Assembly (NCBI GenBank): GCA_030684645.1
Contig: JAUXUF010000093.1
Coordinates: 18,912-82,911, forward strand
DNA: 64,000 nucleotides
Source: Bacteroidota bacterium
GTDB taxonomy: Bacteria; Bacteroidota; Bacteroidia; Bacteroidales; Prolixibacteraceae
Direction: 5' to 3'
Shown piece by piece: positions 9,027 through 17,886 of this stretch; the first letter of the stretch is position 1; each line of letters begins with the position of its first letter. The position numbers and the translations under genes are program-made. The notes beneath the pieces were generated by a model. It made no database searches, was not told the origin of the DNA, and saw only the letters and a program-made list of their open reading frames with translations.

Positions 9027-10226
9027 ATGTCAGATCAATCTCAAAGTTTAACGATACAAACCGAATCCGTTCCTAATAAAAAACGGATCCGGATAGCTGT
9101 GGCGCTGGTTTATTTCAGCATGGGACTTTGTTTTTCGTCGTGGGCAAGCCGGATACCAGATATCAAAACTGCCCTTCATTTAAATGATGCGCTGTTCGGC
9201 AGCATTCTATTTGCTTTGCCGGCAGGGCAGTTCCTGATGATGCCTTTCTCCGGAAAACTTGTAACCCGTTTTGGCAGCCACCGGGTGTTGCTTTTTGCAC
9301 TTCCGGCCTATACCATCTGTTTGAGTAATATGGGATTGGTACAGGAAGGCTGGCAATTGGCCATTGCTTTGTTTTTGTTCGGTCTGTCTGGCAACATGTG
9401 CAACATTTCAATCAACACGCAAGGCATTGCAGCCGAACGTTTGTATGGGCGCCCCATCATGGCCTCTTTTCATGGCGGATGGAGCCTGGCAGGATTTACC
9501 GGTGCACTCATTGGACTGGCCATGATAAACCTGAAAGTACCTCCTTACTGGCATTTTGTAACTGTTATCCTGATTGTTTGGACCATCGTTTGGATCAACT
9601 ATCCATTCCTGGTTCGAAGTATGCCGACAAATACTTCAGAGGAACCTCGACGGAAATTCTTTAACAAACCGGACGGTATTCTTTTGCAGCTTGGAATCAT
9701 TGGTTTTTGCAGCATGGCCAGCGAAGGCGCCATGTTCGACTGGAGTGGTATTTATTTCAAAGATGTGGTCAAAGCGCCACCATCATTGGTCATTCTGGGA
9801 TATACTTCGTTCATGATCATGATGGCCACCGGGCGGTTTTTAGCAGATTATCTGATTTCAAAAATTGGACGAAAACGACTGTTGCAAGTTTGTGGATTGA
9901 TGATTTCTACCGGTTTGTTTACATCGGTTGTTTTTCCGTTTCTGATTCCTTCCACTATTGCATTCATGATTGTTGGGTTGGGCGTTTCGAGTATTGTTCC
10001 AACTGTTTACAGCGCTGCAGGACGACATGCAAAGGTTCCGCCGGGTATCGCATTGGCAACTGTTTCGAGCGTAAGTTTTCTGGGTTTTTTAATGGGGCCT
10101 CCGTTAATCGGGTATATTTCTGCGGCTGCTGGATTACGCTATTCCTTTGCTGTAATCGGAGTTTTTGGCATTGGTATAGCTCTTTTGGTTTCCAAAATAA
10201 AAGCATTGCAGGACGTGGCTGGATAA
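9027..10226 (+). CDS. MFS transporter, YbjJ/fucose-permease-like
   Basis: 399 residues with about twelve hydrophobic segments after a hydrophilic N-terminus (residues 1-20). MFS landmarks include GLCFSSWASRIPDIK in the first helix-loop, GKLVTRFGSHRVLLFALP after helix 2 (the G-x-x-x-D/R-R/G-x-R-R-type loop) and the matching ISKIGRKRLL between helices 8 and 9. The pattern resembles the YbjJ/FucP-like branch that moves sugars or small solutes, but the substrate cannot be read from the sequence. The following inverted-repeat element separates it from a convergent gene. Confidence 0.85.
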   Translation: MSDQSQSLTIQTESVPNKKRIRIAVALVYFSMGLCFSSWASRIPDIKTALHLNDALFGSILFALPAGQFLMMPFSGKLVTRFGSHRVLLFALPAYTICLSNMGLVQEGWQLAIALFLFGLSGNMCNISINTQGIAAERLYGRPIMASFHGGWSLAGFTGALIGLAMINLKVPPYWHFVTVILIVWTIVWINYPFLVRSMPTNTSEEPRRKFFNKPDGILLQLGIIGFCSMASEGAMFDWSGIYFKDVVKAPPSLVILGYTSFMIMMATGRFLADYLISKIGRKRLLQVCGLMISTGLFTSVVFPFLIPSTIAFMIVGLGVSSIVPTVYSAAGRHAKVPPGIALATVSSVSFLGFLMGPPLIGYISAAAGLRYSFAVIGVFGIGIALLVSKIKALQDVAG

Positions 10227-10249
10227 ACGGATTTAAGGTTCATATAGCA

Positions 10250-10418
10250 AAAGGCAGTCTCAGAAGTCAAAGTCCAAATCATCCTGAACTTCCTGCCCGT
10301 TCGCTTGGCAGGCGGGGTTTCAGGATCTCAACGCATTGCATGTCAGACCCCGATCCCGATTTATATCGGGACGGGGTACGAGTTCTGCGGACATTGTGAC
10401 TTTTGAGACAGCCTCTTT
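10250..10418. repeat. Nested inverted-repeat intergenic element with imperfect terminal repeats
   Basis: The ends are imperfect inverted repeats: AAAGGCAGTCTCAGAAGTC at the left, and the complement of AAAGAGGCTGTCTCAAAAGTC at the right. Inside are ATCCTGAA (10281-10288) with TTCAGGAT (10319-10326) around CCTGCC/GGCAGG. A strong hairpin follows: ACCCCG plus CCCGAT (10347-10360), loop TTAT, then ATCGGG plus CGGGGT (10365-10377). The right end, GAGACAGCCT, also occurs in the terminator at 63518-63544. It lies between convergent genes, so it may end transcription from both sides, or be a non-autonomous mobile repeat. Confidence 0.7.
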
Positions 10419-10428
10419 GTTGTGAGTG

Positions 10429-11427
10429 CTATTTTGTTAAAATTGCTTTGGCGTATTCAACACATTTGCCAACTTCTTTAGCTGCATCCGAACCTGTCGG
10501 GACTTCGTATTCCAATTCAACATCAACGTAGATAGGCCATTTTTCTTTTTTTAGTAATAACAGCACATCGGCAATGGGCATTTCGCCCTTTCCCCAAACC
10601 TGATTGGTATTTGGGGGTGTCGATTTTGGCCCGGTTTTGTCTTTCATGTGTATGCTGACAATACGGTTGTGTAGCCTTTTAATAATTTCGTTTGGGTGTA
10701 AGCCGGTGGAGCCAAAGTAGTGTCCGGCATCGAAATTCAGCATGTTGTTTGGCGAGTAGGCCAGAAACTGATCAAAGTTCCATCCCGGTTCTCCAGGCTG
10801 CCCATGCTGATGGAAAATAGCGTACATCTCATGCTTTTCAGCGAAAGGCCCCAGGCGCTTGCAGGCTTCGTCGCCAATTTCGTTCGTTACTCCTTTTGCA
10901 CCTATGGCTTTTGCCGCATTAAAAGCATAATCAATTTCTTCGTCAGTCCAGTTTGCCGGCGAAAATTTAATGATATGAATATTGATGCCTGCATCATTAA
11001 ACATTTTACGCAAATCGGTATATTTCTGCATCGGTAAAGCAAGTCGCCACTTTCGTTGAGCTTCAGTTGCTGCTGCCGCTGCCTTTTCATAAGCTTCTGT
11101 TTGCTCTTTGGTTTGATCTGCGCCCCGAGGTGGCCTGGCCGGGCTTTGCGGGATTCCAAGATAATCTTCAGCAACGTTTCCCATTAATTCAAGATCACTA
11201 ATCCCAGCCTGTATGCAATAATTGATAATGTCGTTTGGAGTACCGGGCATGCTTCTCCAACTGTAGGTAATAGCCCCGATCTGTACGCCACCAAACTTTG
11301 AATTTGGTTTTACAGTTCTTGATCCAGCCATAAAACTCTTAAACCCATAATTAAAAGGAATTACGGATAATGCGGCCACAGCTGCTGCAGAGTTTAAAAA
11401 TTTTCGGCGCGATAATTTATTTTCCAT
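10429..11427 (-). CDS. Exported sugar phosphate isomerase/epimerase-like TIM-barrel protein
   Basis: 332 residues. The N-terminus MENKLSRRKFLNSAAAVAAL carries a twin-arginine (SRRKFL) signal. The rest fits the xylose-isomerase-like/AP-endonuclease-2 TIM-barrel family, with IGAITYSWRSMPG, FHQHGQPGEPGWNFDQFL, NFDAGHYFGSTG and HMKDKTGPK as metal-site and barrel landmarks. An extended Ala/Gln-rich insertion lies at about residues 95-130. Such exported proteins are common near polysaccharide utilisation genes, and the substrate is unknown. It lies 56 bp after the sialate O-acetylesterase gene on the same strand, so the two are likely co-transcribed. Confidence 0.85.
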   Translation of the reverse strand: MENKLSRRKFLNSAAAVAALSVIPFNYGFKSFMAGSRTVKPNSKFGGVQIGAITYSWRSMPGTPNDIINYCIQAGISDLELMGNVAEDYLGIPQSPARPPRGADQTKEQTEAYEKAAAAATEAQRKWRLALPMQKYTDLRKMFNDAGINIHIIKFSPANWTDEEIDYAFNAAKAIGAKGVTNEIGDEACKRLGPFAEKHEMYAIFHQHGQPGEPGWNFDQFLAYSPNNMLNFDAGHYFGSTGLHPNEIIKRLHNRIVSIHMKDKTGPKSTPPNTNQVWGKGEMPIADVLLLLKKEKWPIYVDVELEYEVPTGSDAAKEVGKCVEYAKAILTK

Positions 11428-11483
11428 GTCTTTTATTTTTTTATGTGCGATTAGTTTTTTTTCCGATGAAACAGTCCATTTAT

Positions 11484-12908
11484 TTATTTTTCAGGTTCCC
11501 ATTCGTCAGTACGGAATGATGAAACGGGAAATCCATCAGTACTGAATAAATCACCAACAATATAATCTTTGAATGCGTAACGCACAGCAACCGGTTCGGT
11601 TACTAACGGCGACATCAATGTTATGCCAGTTCCTGTGATATAAGCGCTGGCCGGAAAAAACCGTTTATTGGCTCCTGCTACCTCGAAACATGATAGTTCT
11701 TTGCTATAAGAAGTCAGTCCGTTTGGAGCATTATCGAAAGTCAGTTTAACAACTCCTTCAGTAACTTTCATCTCCTTTAATACCGGACTTTGGCACGCAA
11801 TACCTTTCATTCCGTAGGTTTGAGAAAGTGCCAGGTAAGCAAGTCTTTTGGAACCAACTTCCTTGTGGGCCGGATGAATGATGTCTTTCTCGCCGATATC
11901 CATGATGCAGGCCATTCCAACATTTGGGATTGCTGTTGAGGCCTTTAGCTGGGCTTCGCGCAGATAGGCTGAATTGAGACCGGAAGGACCGTAATCGAAC
12001 GGTGCAATCTGGACATAATAAAATGGAAACTCGCCGATTCCCCATACTGAGCGCCAGTTTTCGATAAGTCCGGGCATCAGTTTCTGATATTCCTTCGGTT
12101 CGTTTCGGTTCGATTCGCCCTGATACCAAATTGCTCCCCGCATACCATAACCAACAATCGGATTAATCATCGCATTGAAGAGAACCGTTGGTGTTTGTGG
12201 CGATAAATTTTCAACCGGTTTTTTCTCCGGAAGTTTTACCCAATCGAAGTTTTTAATTCCACTTTCGCTGATCCATGGTTCGATTCGGGTACCGCCCCAG
12301 CTGGTGTTGATCAGTCCAACAGGAACATGTAGCGCTTTTTGCAGCATCAAACCAAAATAATAAGCGGTGGCGCTGAATTCGGACACATTTTCAGGTTCAC
12401 ACATTTTCCATTCTCCGGTAAAATCGTCGAGTGGATCGAGACTGGTGGCTTTTTTTACCGTAAATAACCTGATATTTGGATTGGATGACATCGCGATGGC
12501 ATCCGCCGAACCCAGAATGGGCTGGTTTCTATAACCTTTTACCGGCATTTCCATGTTCGATTGTCCCGAACAAACCCAGACTTCGCCAATGAGCACATTT
12601 TTCAACTTCAGGGATTTCCCGTCGCTGATGGTGATTTCATAAGGTCCGCCTGCTTTGGGAGTGGCCACTTTCAGTTTCCAGTTCCCATCGTTCGATGCGT
12701 TGGCTGTATAGCTTTTACTGTTCCACGATGTGGTAACTTTGACTGATGAATTTTTGTTGGCTTTCCCCCAGATAGCAGCTTCGGTTTGTTGTTGCAAAAC
12801 CATGTTGTTGCAAAAAATGGCAGGTAATTTAATTTCAGCAAACAATTGGACTGATGAATACATGCTGACCAAAAGGAAGGCCATGACATAAAATAGAGTT
12901 CGTTTCAT
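11484..12908 (-). CDS. Sialate O-acetylesterase (SASA family)
   Basis: 474 residues with an N-terminal signal peptide (MKRTLFYVMAFLLVSMYSSV, cleavage after about residue 24). The SGNH-type catalytic Ser block is VCSGQSNMEMP near residue 115. Further conserved blocks are INTSWGGTRIEPWIS, GMRGAIWYQGESN and the C-terminal DIGEKDIIHPAHK, which holds the Asp/His of the triad. The family removes acetyl groups from sialic acids or other acetylated sugars and plant glycans. Together with the adjacent isomerase-like protein it suggests breakdown of acetylated polysaccharide in the periplasm. A hairpin lies about 95 bp upstream. Confidence 0.9.
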   Translation of the reverse strand: MKRTLFYVMAFLLVSMYSSVQLFAEIKLPAIFCNNMVLQQQTEAAIWGKANKNSSVKVTTSWNSKSYTANASNDGNWKLKVATPKAGGPYEITISDGKSLKLKNVLIGEVWVCSGQSNMEMPVKGYRNQPILGSADAIAMSSNPNIRLFTVKKATSLDPLDDFTGEWKMCEPENVSEFSATAYYFGLMLQKALHVPVGLINTSWGGTRIEPWISESGIKNFDWVKLPEKKPVENLSPQTPTVLFNAMINPIVGYGMRGAIWYQGESNRNEPKEYQKLMPGLIENWRSVWGIGEFPFYYVQIAPFDYGPSGLNSAYLREAQLKASTAIPNVGMACIMDIGEKDIIHPAHKEVGSKRLAYLALSQTYGMKGIACQSPVLKEMKVTEGVVKLTFDNAPNGLTSYSKELSCFEVAGANKRFFPASAYITGTGITLMSPLVTEPVAVRYAFKDYIVGDLFSTDGFPVSSFRTDEWEPEK

Positions 12909-13002
12909 TTGTTTTAATTTGAAGTATTAGTTTGTTCGACTTTAGATGAAGTTCATAGACGCAAGGTATCTGTTAATTTTGACAGAAACAAACGGACTTT
13001 CG

Positions 13003-13045
13003 TTGTTCTTCAATGATGAAATGAGAATGCATCACTGAAGAACAA
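13003..13045. repeat. 16-bp inverted repeat (hairpin) upstream of the esterase
   Basis: TTGTTCTTCAATGATG (13003-13018) and CATCACTGAAGAACAA (13030-13045) form a stem with a single mismatch and an 11-nt loop. There is no T-run. Because it lies 95-137 bp upstream of the esterase start, an operator or RNA structure is possible. The 230 bp between 12909 and 13138 hold nothing else that I can identify. Confidence 0.55.
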
Positions 13046-13138
13046 TGAGCAAAAGTTTATTCATTACAAATTAAAGGTTTATCGAAAAATTCCAAATGCC
13101 TTACTTTTTTTGGTAAGCTGAAATATTTGATCCGCTTA

Positions 13139-13375
13139 TTATTTGGCTGCCAACATGGTTTTATACTTGTCGCGGAAATTATAAGCCAGAAACAGGTTTC
13201 CGAGCATCAGCAAAACAGCCATCGGTAATGCCGAAGGATCCATGAAAATATGGTACAGTAGGATGTTTAGCATAATCGGGAAGAGCGCTACTGTGGCTAG
13301 CGGAACAAACCTTCCGGAGAGAAAGGCAATAGCGCAAAGGAGTTCAAATATTTTTACCGTTGGCGATAGGTACGT
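13139..13375 (-). pseudogene. DoxX family C-terminal remnant
   Basis: Reading the minus strand, a frame of about 78 codons ends in TAA (13139-13141) and is cut at its 5' side by an in-frame TGA at 13376-13378. Its product begins TYLSPTVKIFELLCAIAFLS, continues with FVPLATVALFPIMLNILLYH and ends NFRDKYKTMLAAK. This matches the last two helices of DoxX-family proteins, including the conserved P-x-x-x-N-I-x-x-x-H pattern. No start codon or first half is visible, so this is the tail of a deleted gene. The true thpR gene begins 96 bp away on the opposite strand. Confidence 0.75.
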
Positions 13376-13470
13376 TCAATTACAAATGCTTCATTTTCCA
13401 TAGTGAAAATGGTAAAGTGCCTGTATCTGGGAAATTAAACCATTTTATGATAAAATTGTTTAATCTCAGT

Positions 13471-14034
13471 ATGAAACGACTCTTTATTGGTCTTCCGATT
13501 GAATCAGAAAAGGCGGTTGAGACAGTCGAAACCTGGCGGAAAAATATAGCGTTGAACCGTAATTTACTCAAATGGGTAGATCCTGAAAATTGGCACATTA
13601 CCCTGATTTTTCTGGGCGGCACACCGGAATCGGCAGTCGCTTTGTTGCAACAATTGGTAGAAGAATCTTTCAGCGGGATTGAATCATATGGTACTGAATT
13701 GAGTGGAGTGGGGGTGTTCCCCAGCGCACATAATCCGAAGGTTTTATGGCTTGGTCTTGAAAACATACAACCGATGATGTCCGCTTATATTCATATGGGA
13801 GAATTGCTTCAACAGAACGGATTTTCAATAGAAAATAAACCGTTCAAACCACACCTGACCCTGGCTCGTGTGAAAATCCTGGAGCATAGGATTTCGTTCG
13901 ATGCTCTGTTGAATCAATACCGGCAATTTTCCTTTGGACGTGTTGGCATTAACCGCGTGGTTTTGTACGAAAGTATTACCTCGCCTGGCGGACCGGTTTA
14001 CAAGCCCTTGTTTGTGAAAGAGCTGGAGAAGTAG
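13471..14034 (+). CDS. thpR: RNA 2',3'-cyclic phosphodiesterase (ThpR/LigT)
   Basis: 187 residues from ATG 13471 (MKRLFIGLPIES). The frame is open upstream to 13360, but family length and the conserved N-terminal strand support this start. The two HxT catalytic motifs of the 2H phosphoesterase superfamily are visible: NWHITLIFLG near residue 42 and KPHLTLARVK near residue 128. The enzyme hydrolyses 2',3'-cyclic phosphate ends of RNA to 2'-phosphates; LigT homologues also ligate tRNA halves in vitro. It is monocistronic. The gene before it is a DoxX remnant and the gene after it a GH26 remnant, both on the other strand. Confidence 0.92.
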   Translation: MKRLFIGLPIESEKAVETVETWRKNIALNRNLLKWVDPENWHITLIFLGGTPESAVALLQQLVEESFSGIESYGTELSGVGVFPSAHNPKVLWLGLENIQPMMSAYIHMGELLQQNGFSIENKPFKPHLTLARVKILEHRISFDALLNQYRQFSFGRVGINRVVLYESITSPGGPVYKPLFVKELEK

Positions 14035-14056
14035 CTTCCTAACCCCTCCTTCGGCA

Positions 14057-14097
14057 AGCGTTCGACTGAGCTCACGCCGAAGTCTCAGTCGAACGCT
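14057..14097. repeat. Perfect 14-bp hairpin at the GH26 truncation point
   Basis: AGCGTTCGACTGAG (14057-14070) and CTCAGTCGAACGCT (14084-14097) are perfect reverse complements with a 13-nt spacer. The element overlaps the stop of the truncated GH26 frame (14072-14074). It therefore marks the junction where the mannanase sequence is lost. Confidence 0.75.
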
Positions 14098-14629
14098 CAC
14101 ACCGAAGTTTCAGGCAGCACAAACGGGGAACCTTTGAAGGTACCAGTTTGTCGAGGTATTGGTTATACAATTCGTCCTTTTCGCCTCCGGGAAGCATCGA
14201 AGCCACTGTTTTTTTTGAACTCACATCCCACGCGCTTCCACCAGTCAGAACATTTGTGAAATGCCAGCTGATGGTGTTAATTGCACCCATTTTATTTACT
14301 TTTTGTATTCCATCACGAATCCGGTCGAAATAAACCGAGTCGAGGCTGTAGGAATCTCCAAGTTCCAGATGCCCCAATTCCCAGCCGATAATTGCCGGAT
14401 AATCGCCGCAAACATCTTTAACATCGGAACGACCTTCTTCAGCATACCAGCTGGTTCCGTATGCCAGTGCATCCTGATGGCCAAATAGTAGTCCTTTGTA
14501 TTGAAGGCTTAACATGTTCCGGTATAATTTAACAGCTTCCGGAGTAGCATTAGGATCGGAAGGAACAGGTTTGGCAGCCTGAATTGTGAATCCAAATCCG
14601 ATAAGAAACAGGATGAGGATGCTTTTCAT
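14072..14629 (-). pseudogene. GH26 beta-mannanase-like, truncated
   Basis: 185 codons against about 350 or more for intact GH26 enzymes. A signal peptide (MKSILILFLIGFGFTIQAAK) is followed by GH26 landmarks: LLFGHQDALAYGTSW, YPAIIGWELGHLE and NTISWHFTNVLTGGSAWD. After DELYNQYLDKLV the frame runs into the hairpin repeat and ends with unrelated residues. The second half of the barrel is missing, including the regions expected to hold the acid/base and nucleophile glutamates, so it is very probably inactive. It starts 7 bp after the DUF1349-like gene on the same strand, which suggests a former operon for mannan use. Confidence 0.8.
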
Positions 14630-14636
14630 AATAGAG

Positions 14637-15317
14637 TTATTTTAAGTTTGCGATATTCCGGAATACTGCAGTTGCAGTTTCTTTGGTGCTGTGAGAGGTG
14701 ACCGCTAGTCCGAGATATACTTTTTCCGATAGTTCCATTGTAAACGAAGTATATAGTTTCCAGGTTTTGCCATCGGTTGAGTAAAATCCGGTAAAAACAT
14801 TTCCTTCGCGTTTCAGTCTGATCCATGTATTTGGATAGTTCACCGGAAACTCAGGCGCTCCTTCAATTCTGGATGGATAAATAGCTTTCATTTCACCGGC
14901 TTTTTCTTTACGGTACTGAAATTCGTAGCCGCCATTGTTTTTATTCCGGGGGTTGTTGTTCGGAAATACCTGAAAAAAGATGTGACGACTATTGTCTGAA
15001 AGATCTTCGCGGGCCATCAGTCCGGCTTTAGTATATAAGTGCGGAGCGCTCAGGCTTTCGATACGGGCAACCAGATCGAAATCTCCATTTTGTTCGAAAT
15101 ACGAAATACGAAATTCGTCCTTAACTCCCCAAACATCGGCACCACCCGCTGTTAAACCGATGCCATCTTTCATCAATTGGGTAGAACCACTAAGGGCAGG
15201 ATTCCCGATATCAGCACTTTTGAATTTTTTTGGTGAAACCGTTTTTTCTTTGGCTGCCAACGATAGTCCGTTTATAATCAAGAGGATTGCAATCAGAAAA
15301 ATATTCTTTTTAGTCAT
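14637..15317 (-). CDS. Exported DUF1349-like / concanavalin-A-like lectin domain protein
   Basis: 226 residues with a signal peptide (MTKKNIFLIAILLIINGLSL, cleavage near residue 22). The body is a jelly-roll of the DUF1349/LamG-like type. DIGNPALSGSTQL, FDLVARIESLSAPHLYTKAG, LMAREDLSDNSRHIF, WIRLKREGNVFTGFYSTDGK and WKLYTSFTMELSEKVYLGLA are the usual strand pattern. These domains are often carbohydrate-associated. It directly precedes the GH26 remnant, so it may have worked on the same glycan. The 290 bp upstream (15318-15607), between it and the divergent GH5 remnant, hold no feature that I can name. Confidence 0.75.
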   Translation of the reverse strand: MTKKNIFLIAILLIINGLSLAAKEKTVSPKKFKSADIGNPALSGSTQLMKDGIGLTAGGADVWGVKDEFRISYFEQNGDFDLVARIESLSAPHLYTKAGLMAREDLSDNSRHIFFQVFPNNNPRNKNNGGYEFQYRKEKAGEMKAIYPSRIEGAPEFPVNYPNTWIRLKREGNVFTGFYSTDGKTWKLYTSFTMELSEKVYLGLAVTSHSTKETATAVFRNIANLK

Positions 15318-15607
15318 ACAGTTTAGTTTTTAGTATCATGTTATAAGTTAGTCAGTACCGAATTCCAAGATAGTGAAATAAGTCATCGCTTTTCCATCTT
15401 CCTTATTTTTTAAACTTTGTTTTGAAATATCAATCTTTTGTACGGAATGGCAATGAAACGAACTGTTCATTACTTCTTAAATCATTTCGATATAAGCTGA
15501 TTTCTATTGCCGTTAAACAAAATCAGTGCTTCCTGATACTATTTTGAAAGTATAGAAAGTAAGTTGTTTTTCTTGTTAATTTTTATCACTATAGCAAACA
15601 TCAACGT

Positions 15608-16675
15608 GTGAAGAGTCCCATTAAAATACCGCTTCTCCTAATTTTTCTTTTCAGTCTCTTTTCTGTTTCGGCACAAACTGCGTTCAACAAAGGTGTTAAC
15701 CTGACTAACTGGTTTCAGACCGGAAGCGCCCGGCAGGTGCAGTTTGCCAGATACACCAAAGAGGATTTTATCCGGATTAAAAGCCTGGGGTTGACTGTTC
15801 CTGCTCAGAAAGACTATGTTTCAATTGCTGAGAACAAACCTTTTGATATTTATACCGATTTTATCGGGCAGTCCGTTTTTGAGCCCGGATATGCCGGAAA
15901 CGGAACGATTGACTACTATTCATCCGGCTCTCAGATTGGTAAATATGCTTTGTACTGGACAGGAAGTGACCGGTATGCTGGTCCTGGTTTTGATCTGAAG
16001 CCAGACAAAGACTTATCGATCCTGGTGGCAAACAATTATGAATTCGGTTTTTGGGTCAAGGGCGACTCACCGGGAACCCAGTTTCAGGTTCGGTTTGTCG
16101 ATTCGAAATCGGCAGTTGCAGGCGACCATCCATGGCGGATCAGTTATACCATCGATCAAAGCCTGGTGACCTGGAACGGAACCTGGCAGCATCTGAAAAT
16201 TCCGCTGAAAAGCTTTAAGGAAACCGGTTCTTGGGATAATGGTGCCTGGTATAATCCCGAAGGAAAGTTTGAATGGAAAGCCGTTGACCGGCTCGAATTT
16301 ATTTCAGAATTTAATCAGTTGGGAACCCAAAAGATTTGGTTTGACGATATTCGTGTAAATGGAACTCCAATTACTTCGACCAATGAAATATCGGATCAGC
16401 AGGAATTCAAGGCAAAGGCTTATCCAAATCCTTTTACTGAAGGAACAACCATCGAATATGATTTGCCTGAATCAGGCCAGGTTATTGTGCGAATATCTGA
16501 TCTTACAGGAAGGGAACTTGCCGTATGGACTGATTCCCGTCTGACTCAGGGGCGTCATCAGATTTACTGGAATCCCCGGCAAAATGGCTTTTTAAAATCG
16601 GCAGATGGCGTGTGTGTTTGTAAAATCACCTCGTCAGGAATAACAGAGGTTTTGAAGTTGGTTTTCAAAAACTAA
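15608..16675 (+). pseudogene. GH5 glycanase remnant: signal, CBM-like domain and T9SS domain, catalytic barrel deleted
   Basis: 355 codons starting with GTG. A signal peptide (about residues 1-22) is followed by FNKGVNLTNWFQTGSAR and YTKEDFIRIKSLG, the first strand and helix of a GH5 barrel. The barrel then stops abruptly, and about 270 expected residues are absent. Residues 55-260 form a CBM11-like beta-sandwich ending IWFDDIRVNG. The C-terminus from AKAYPNPFTEGTTIEYDL is a type IX sorting domain. The frame stays open across the deletion, so a secreted binding protein could still be made. Catalysis is not possible. Confidence 0.75.
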
Positions 16676-16857
16676 CCGGTCGATTCTTCCCGGAAACTGC
16701 AATTTTAGATTGATTAAAATTTTACCTTTTTGGGTCTGCTAAAATTGTTTATTTTTAACACCTGATGATTGCAGCGAAAAATTATCCTCAATTGACAATA
16801 ATTGAGCGTATTTTCGGTTTAAAAATTGCAATATTCTCTGAAATTAATCCATAAAGA

Positions 16858-17158
16858 ATGAGTCAATATTTACTTTCAATCATAATTCCAGCCTACAACG
16901 AGGAGAAAACCATTTTTTTCCATTCTGGACAAAGTGTCCGAAATCGTATTAATCGGAAATCTGGCAAAAGAAATTATCGTCGTTAATGATTTTTCAAAAG
17001 ATCAGACCTCAGCTGTTGTTGAGCAATTTCAGGCTGCCAATCCTGAAGTCAATATCCGGCTTTTTCATCAGCCGGTGAATATGGGGAAAGGTGCGGCCAT
17101 TCATCGTGGAATTCTGGAAGCAACAGGCGATTATATTAACGAACATGTTTGTAATTAA
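16858..17158 (+). pseudogene. GT2 glycosyltransferase fragment, frameshifted and truncated
   Basis: ATG 16858 opens with [19 protein letters not shown], a GT2 N-terminus. After a run of seven T (about 16914-16920) the frame is off by one and stops early. The other frame continues with [32 protein letters not shown] and [19 protein letters not shown], then ends at 17158 with no catalytic DxD region. The gene thus carries a one-base slip and a lost 3' part. A complete gene of the same family begins 9 bp later, so recombination between paralogues is one explanation. Confidence 0.8.
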
Positions 17159-17166
17159 TTTATAGA

Positions 17167-17880
17167 ATGAAACTAAGTATTATAATCCCTTTATATAACG
17201 AACAAAGTAATATAATTACGGTACTTGAACAGTTGAAAAGCATTAAGTTTCCTGAATATCTTGCTGGTGTTGAATATGTAATTGTTGACGATTGTTCAAA
17301 AGATAATTCTTTTGGAGTTGTTTCTGCATTTATTCAAGATAAGCCTGAGTTTGTTCTAATGAGGCATGAGCACAACAAAGGCAAAGGAGCTGCGGTTAGA
17401 ACTGGTATCGCGAAAGCTCAAGGTGATGTGTTTTTAGTTCAGGATTCGGATTTGGAACTTAGTCCTTCTGACATACCTTCGATGATTGAAGCAATGCAGG
17501 TACTTCATGTCGAATTTATCAACGGATCGCGTTACCTGCCCGGTATTGCCCGGCCTTTGGCTTCATACAAACGGTATTGGGGGAATAGGATATTTACTAA
17601 TCTGACCTCAATTCTAATTAATGTTAAACTTACCGACATGGCTTGTGGATATAAGTTAATACATCGGAATTTGTACCAGCAAATTGACCTGAAAGAGAAC
17701 AGGTTTGGATTTGAAGCAGAACTGCTTATTAAAGCACTAAGAATAAAAAAGAATAACATTGCTGAAGTGCCTGTTAAATATTTCCCACGTAATTCCGGAG
17801 AAGGGAAAAAATTGAATAACAAGGATGCATTTAAAATACTGTGGACAATTTTTAAGTATGGATTTTTACGTCTTAAATAA
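17167..17880 (+). CDS. GT2 family glycosyltransferase, dolichyl/polyprenyl-phosphate sugar synthase-like
   Basis: 237 residues. MKLSIIIPLYNEQSNI starts a GT-A fold. VIVDDCSKDNS (about 38-48), NKGKGAAVRTGIAKAQGD and the metal-binding DSDLELSP near residue 97 follow, and then the acceptor-side MACGYKLIHRNL. This is the DPM1-like clade, which transfers a sugar from a nucleotide donor to a polyprenyl phosphate. There is no C-terminal membrane domain. The next gene, 6 bp downstream, encodes a GT-C-like membrane protein that could use such a lipid-linked sugar. Confidence 0.88.
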   Translation: MKLSIIIPLYNEQSNIITVLEQLKSIKFPEYLAGVEYVIVDDCSKDNSFGVVSAFIQDKPEFVLMRHEHNKGKGAAVRTGIAKAQGDVFLVQDSDLELSPSDIPSMIEAMQVLHVEFINGSRYLPGIARPLASYKRYWGNRIFTNLTSILINVKLTDMACGYKLIHRNLYQQIDLKENRFGFEAELLIKALRIKKNNIAEVPVKYFPRNSGEGKKLNNKDAFKILWTIFKYGFLRLK

Positions 17881-17886
17881 CAGCAA

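Noticed and set aside
9707..10399. Long plus-strand open frame of 230 codons overlapping the MFS gene and the repeat
   Set aside because: It is in another frame of the MFS gene, rich in Cys, His, Trp and Phe with no recognisable domain, and ends in the intergenic repeat.
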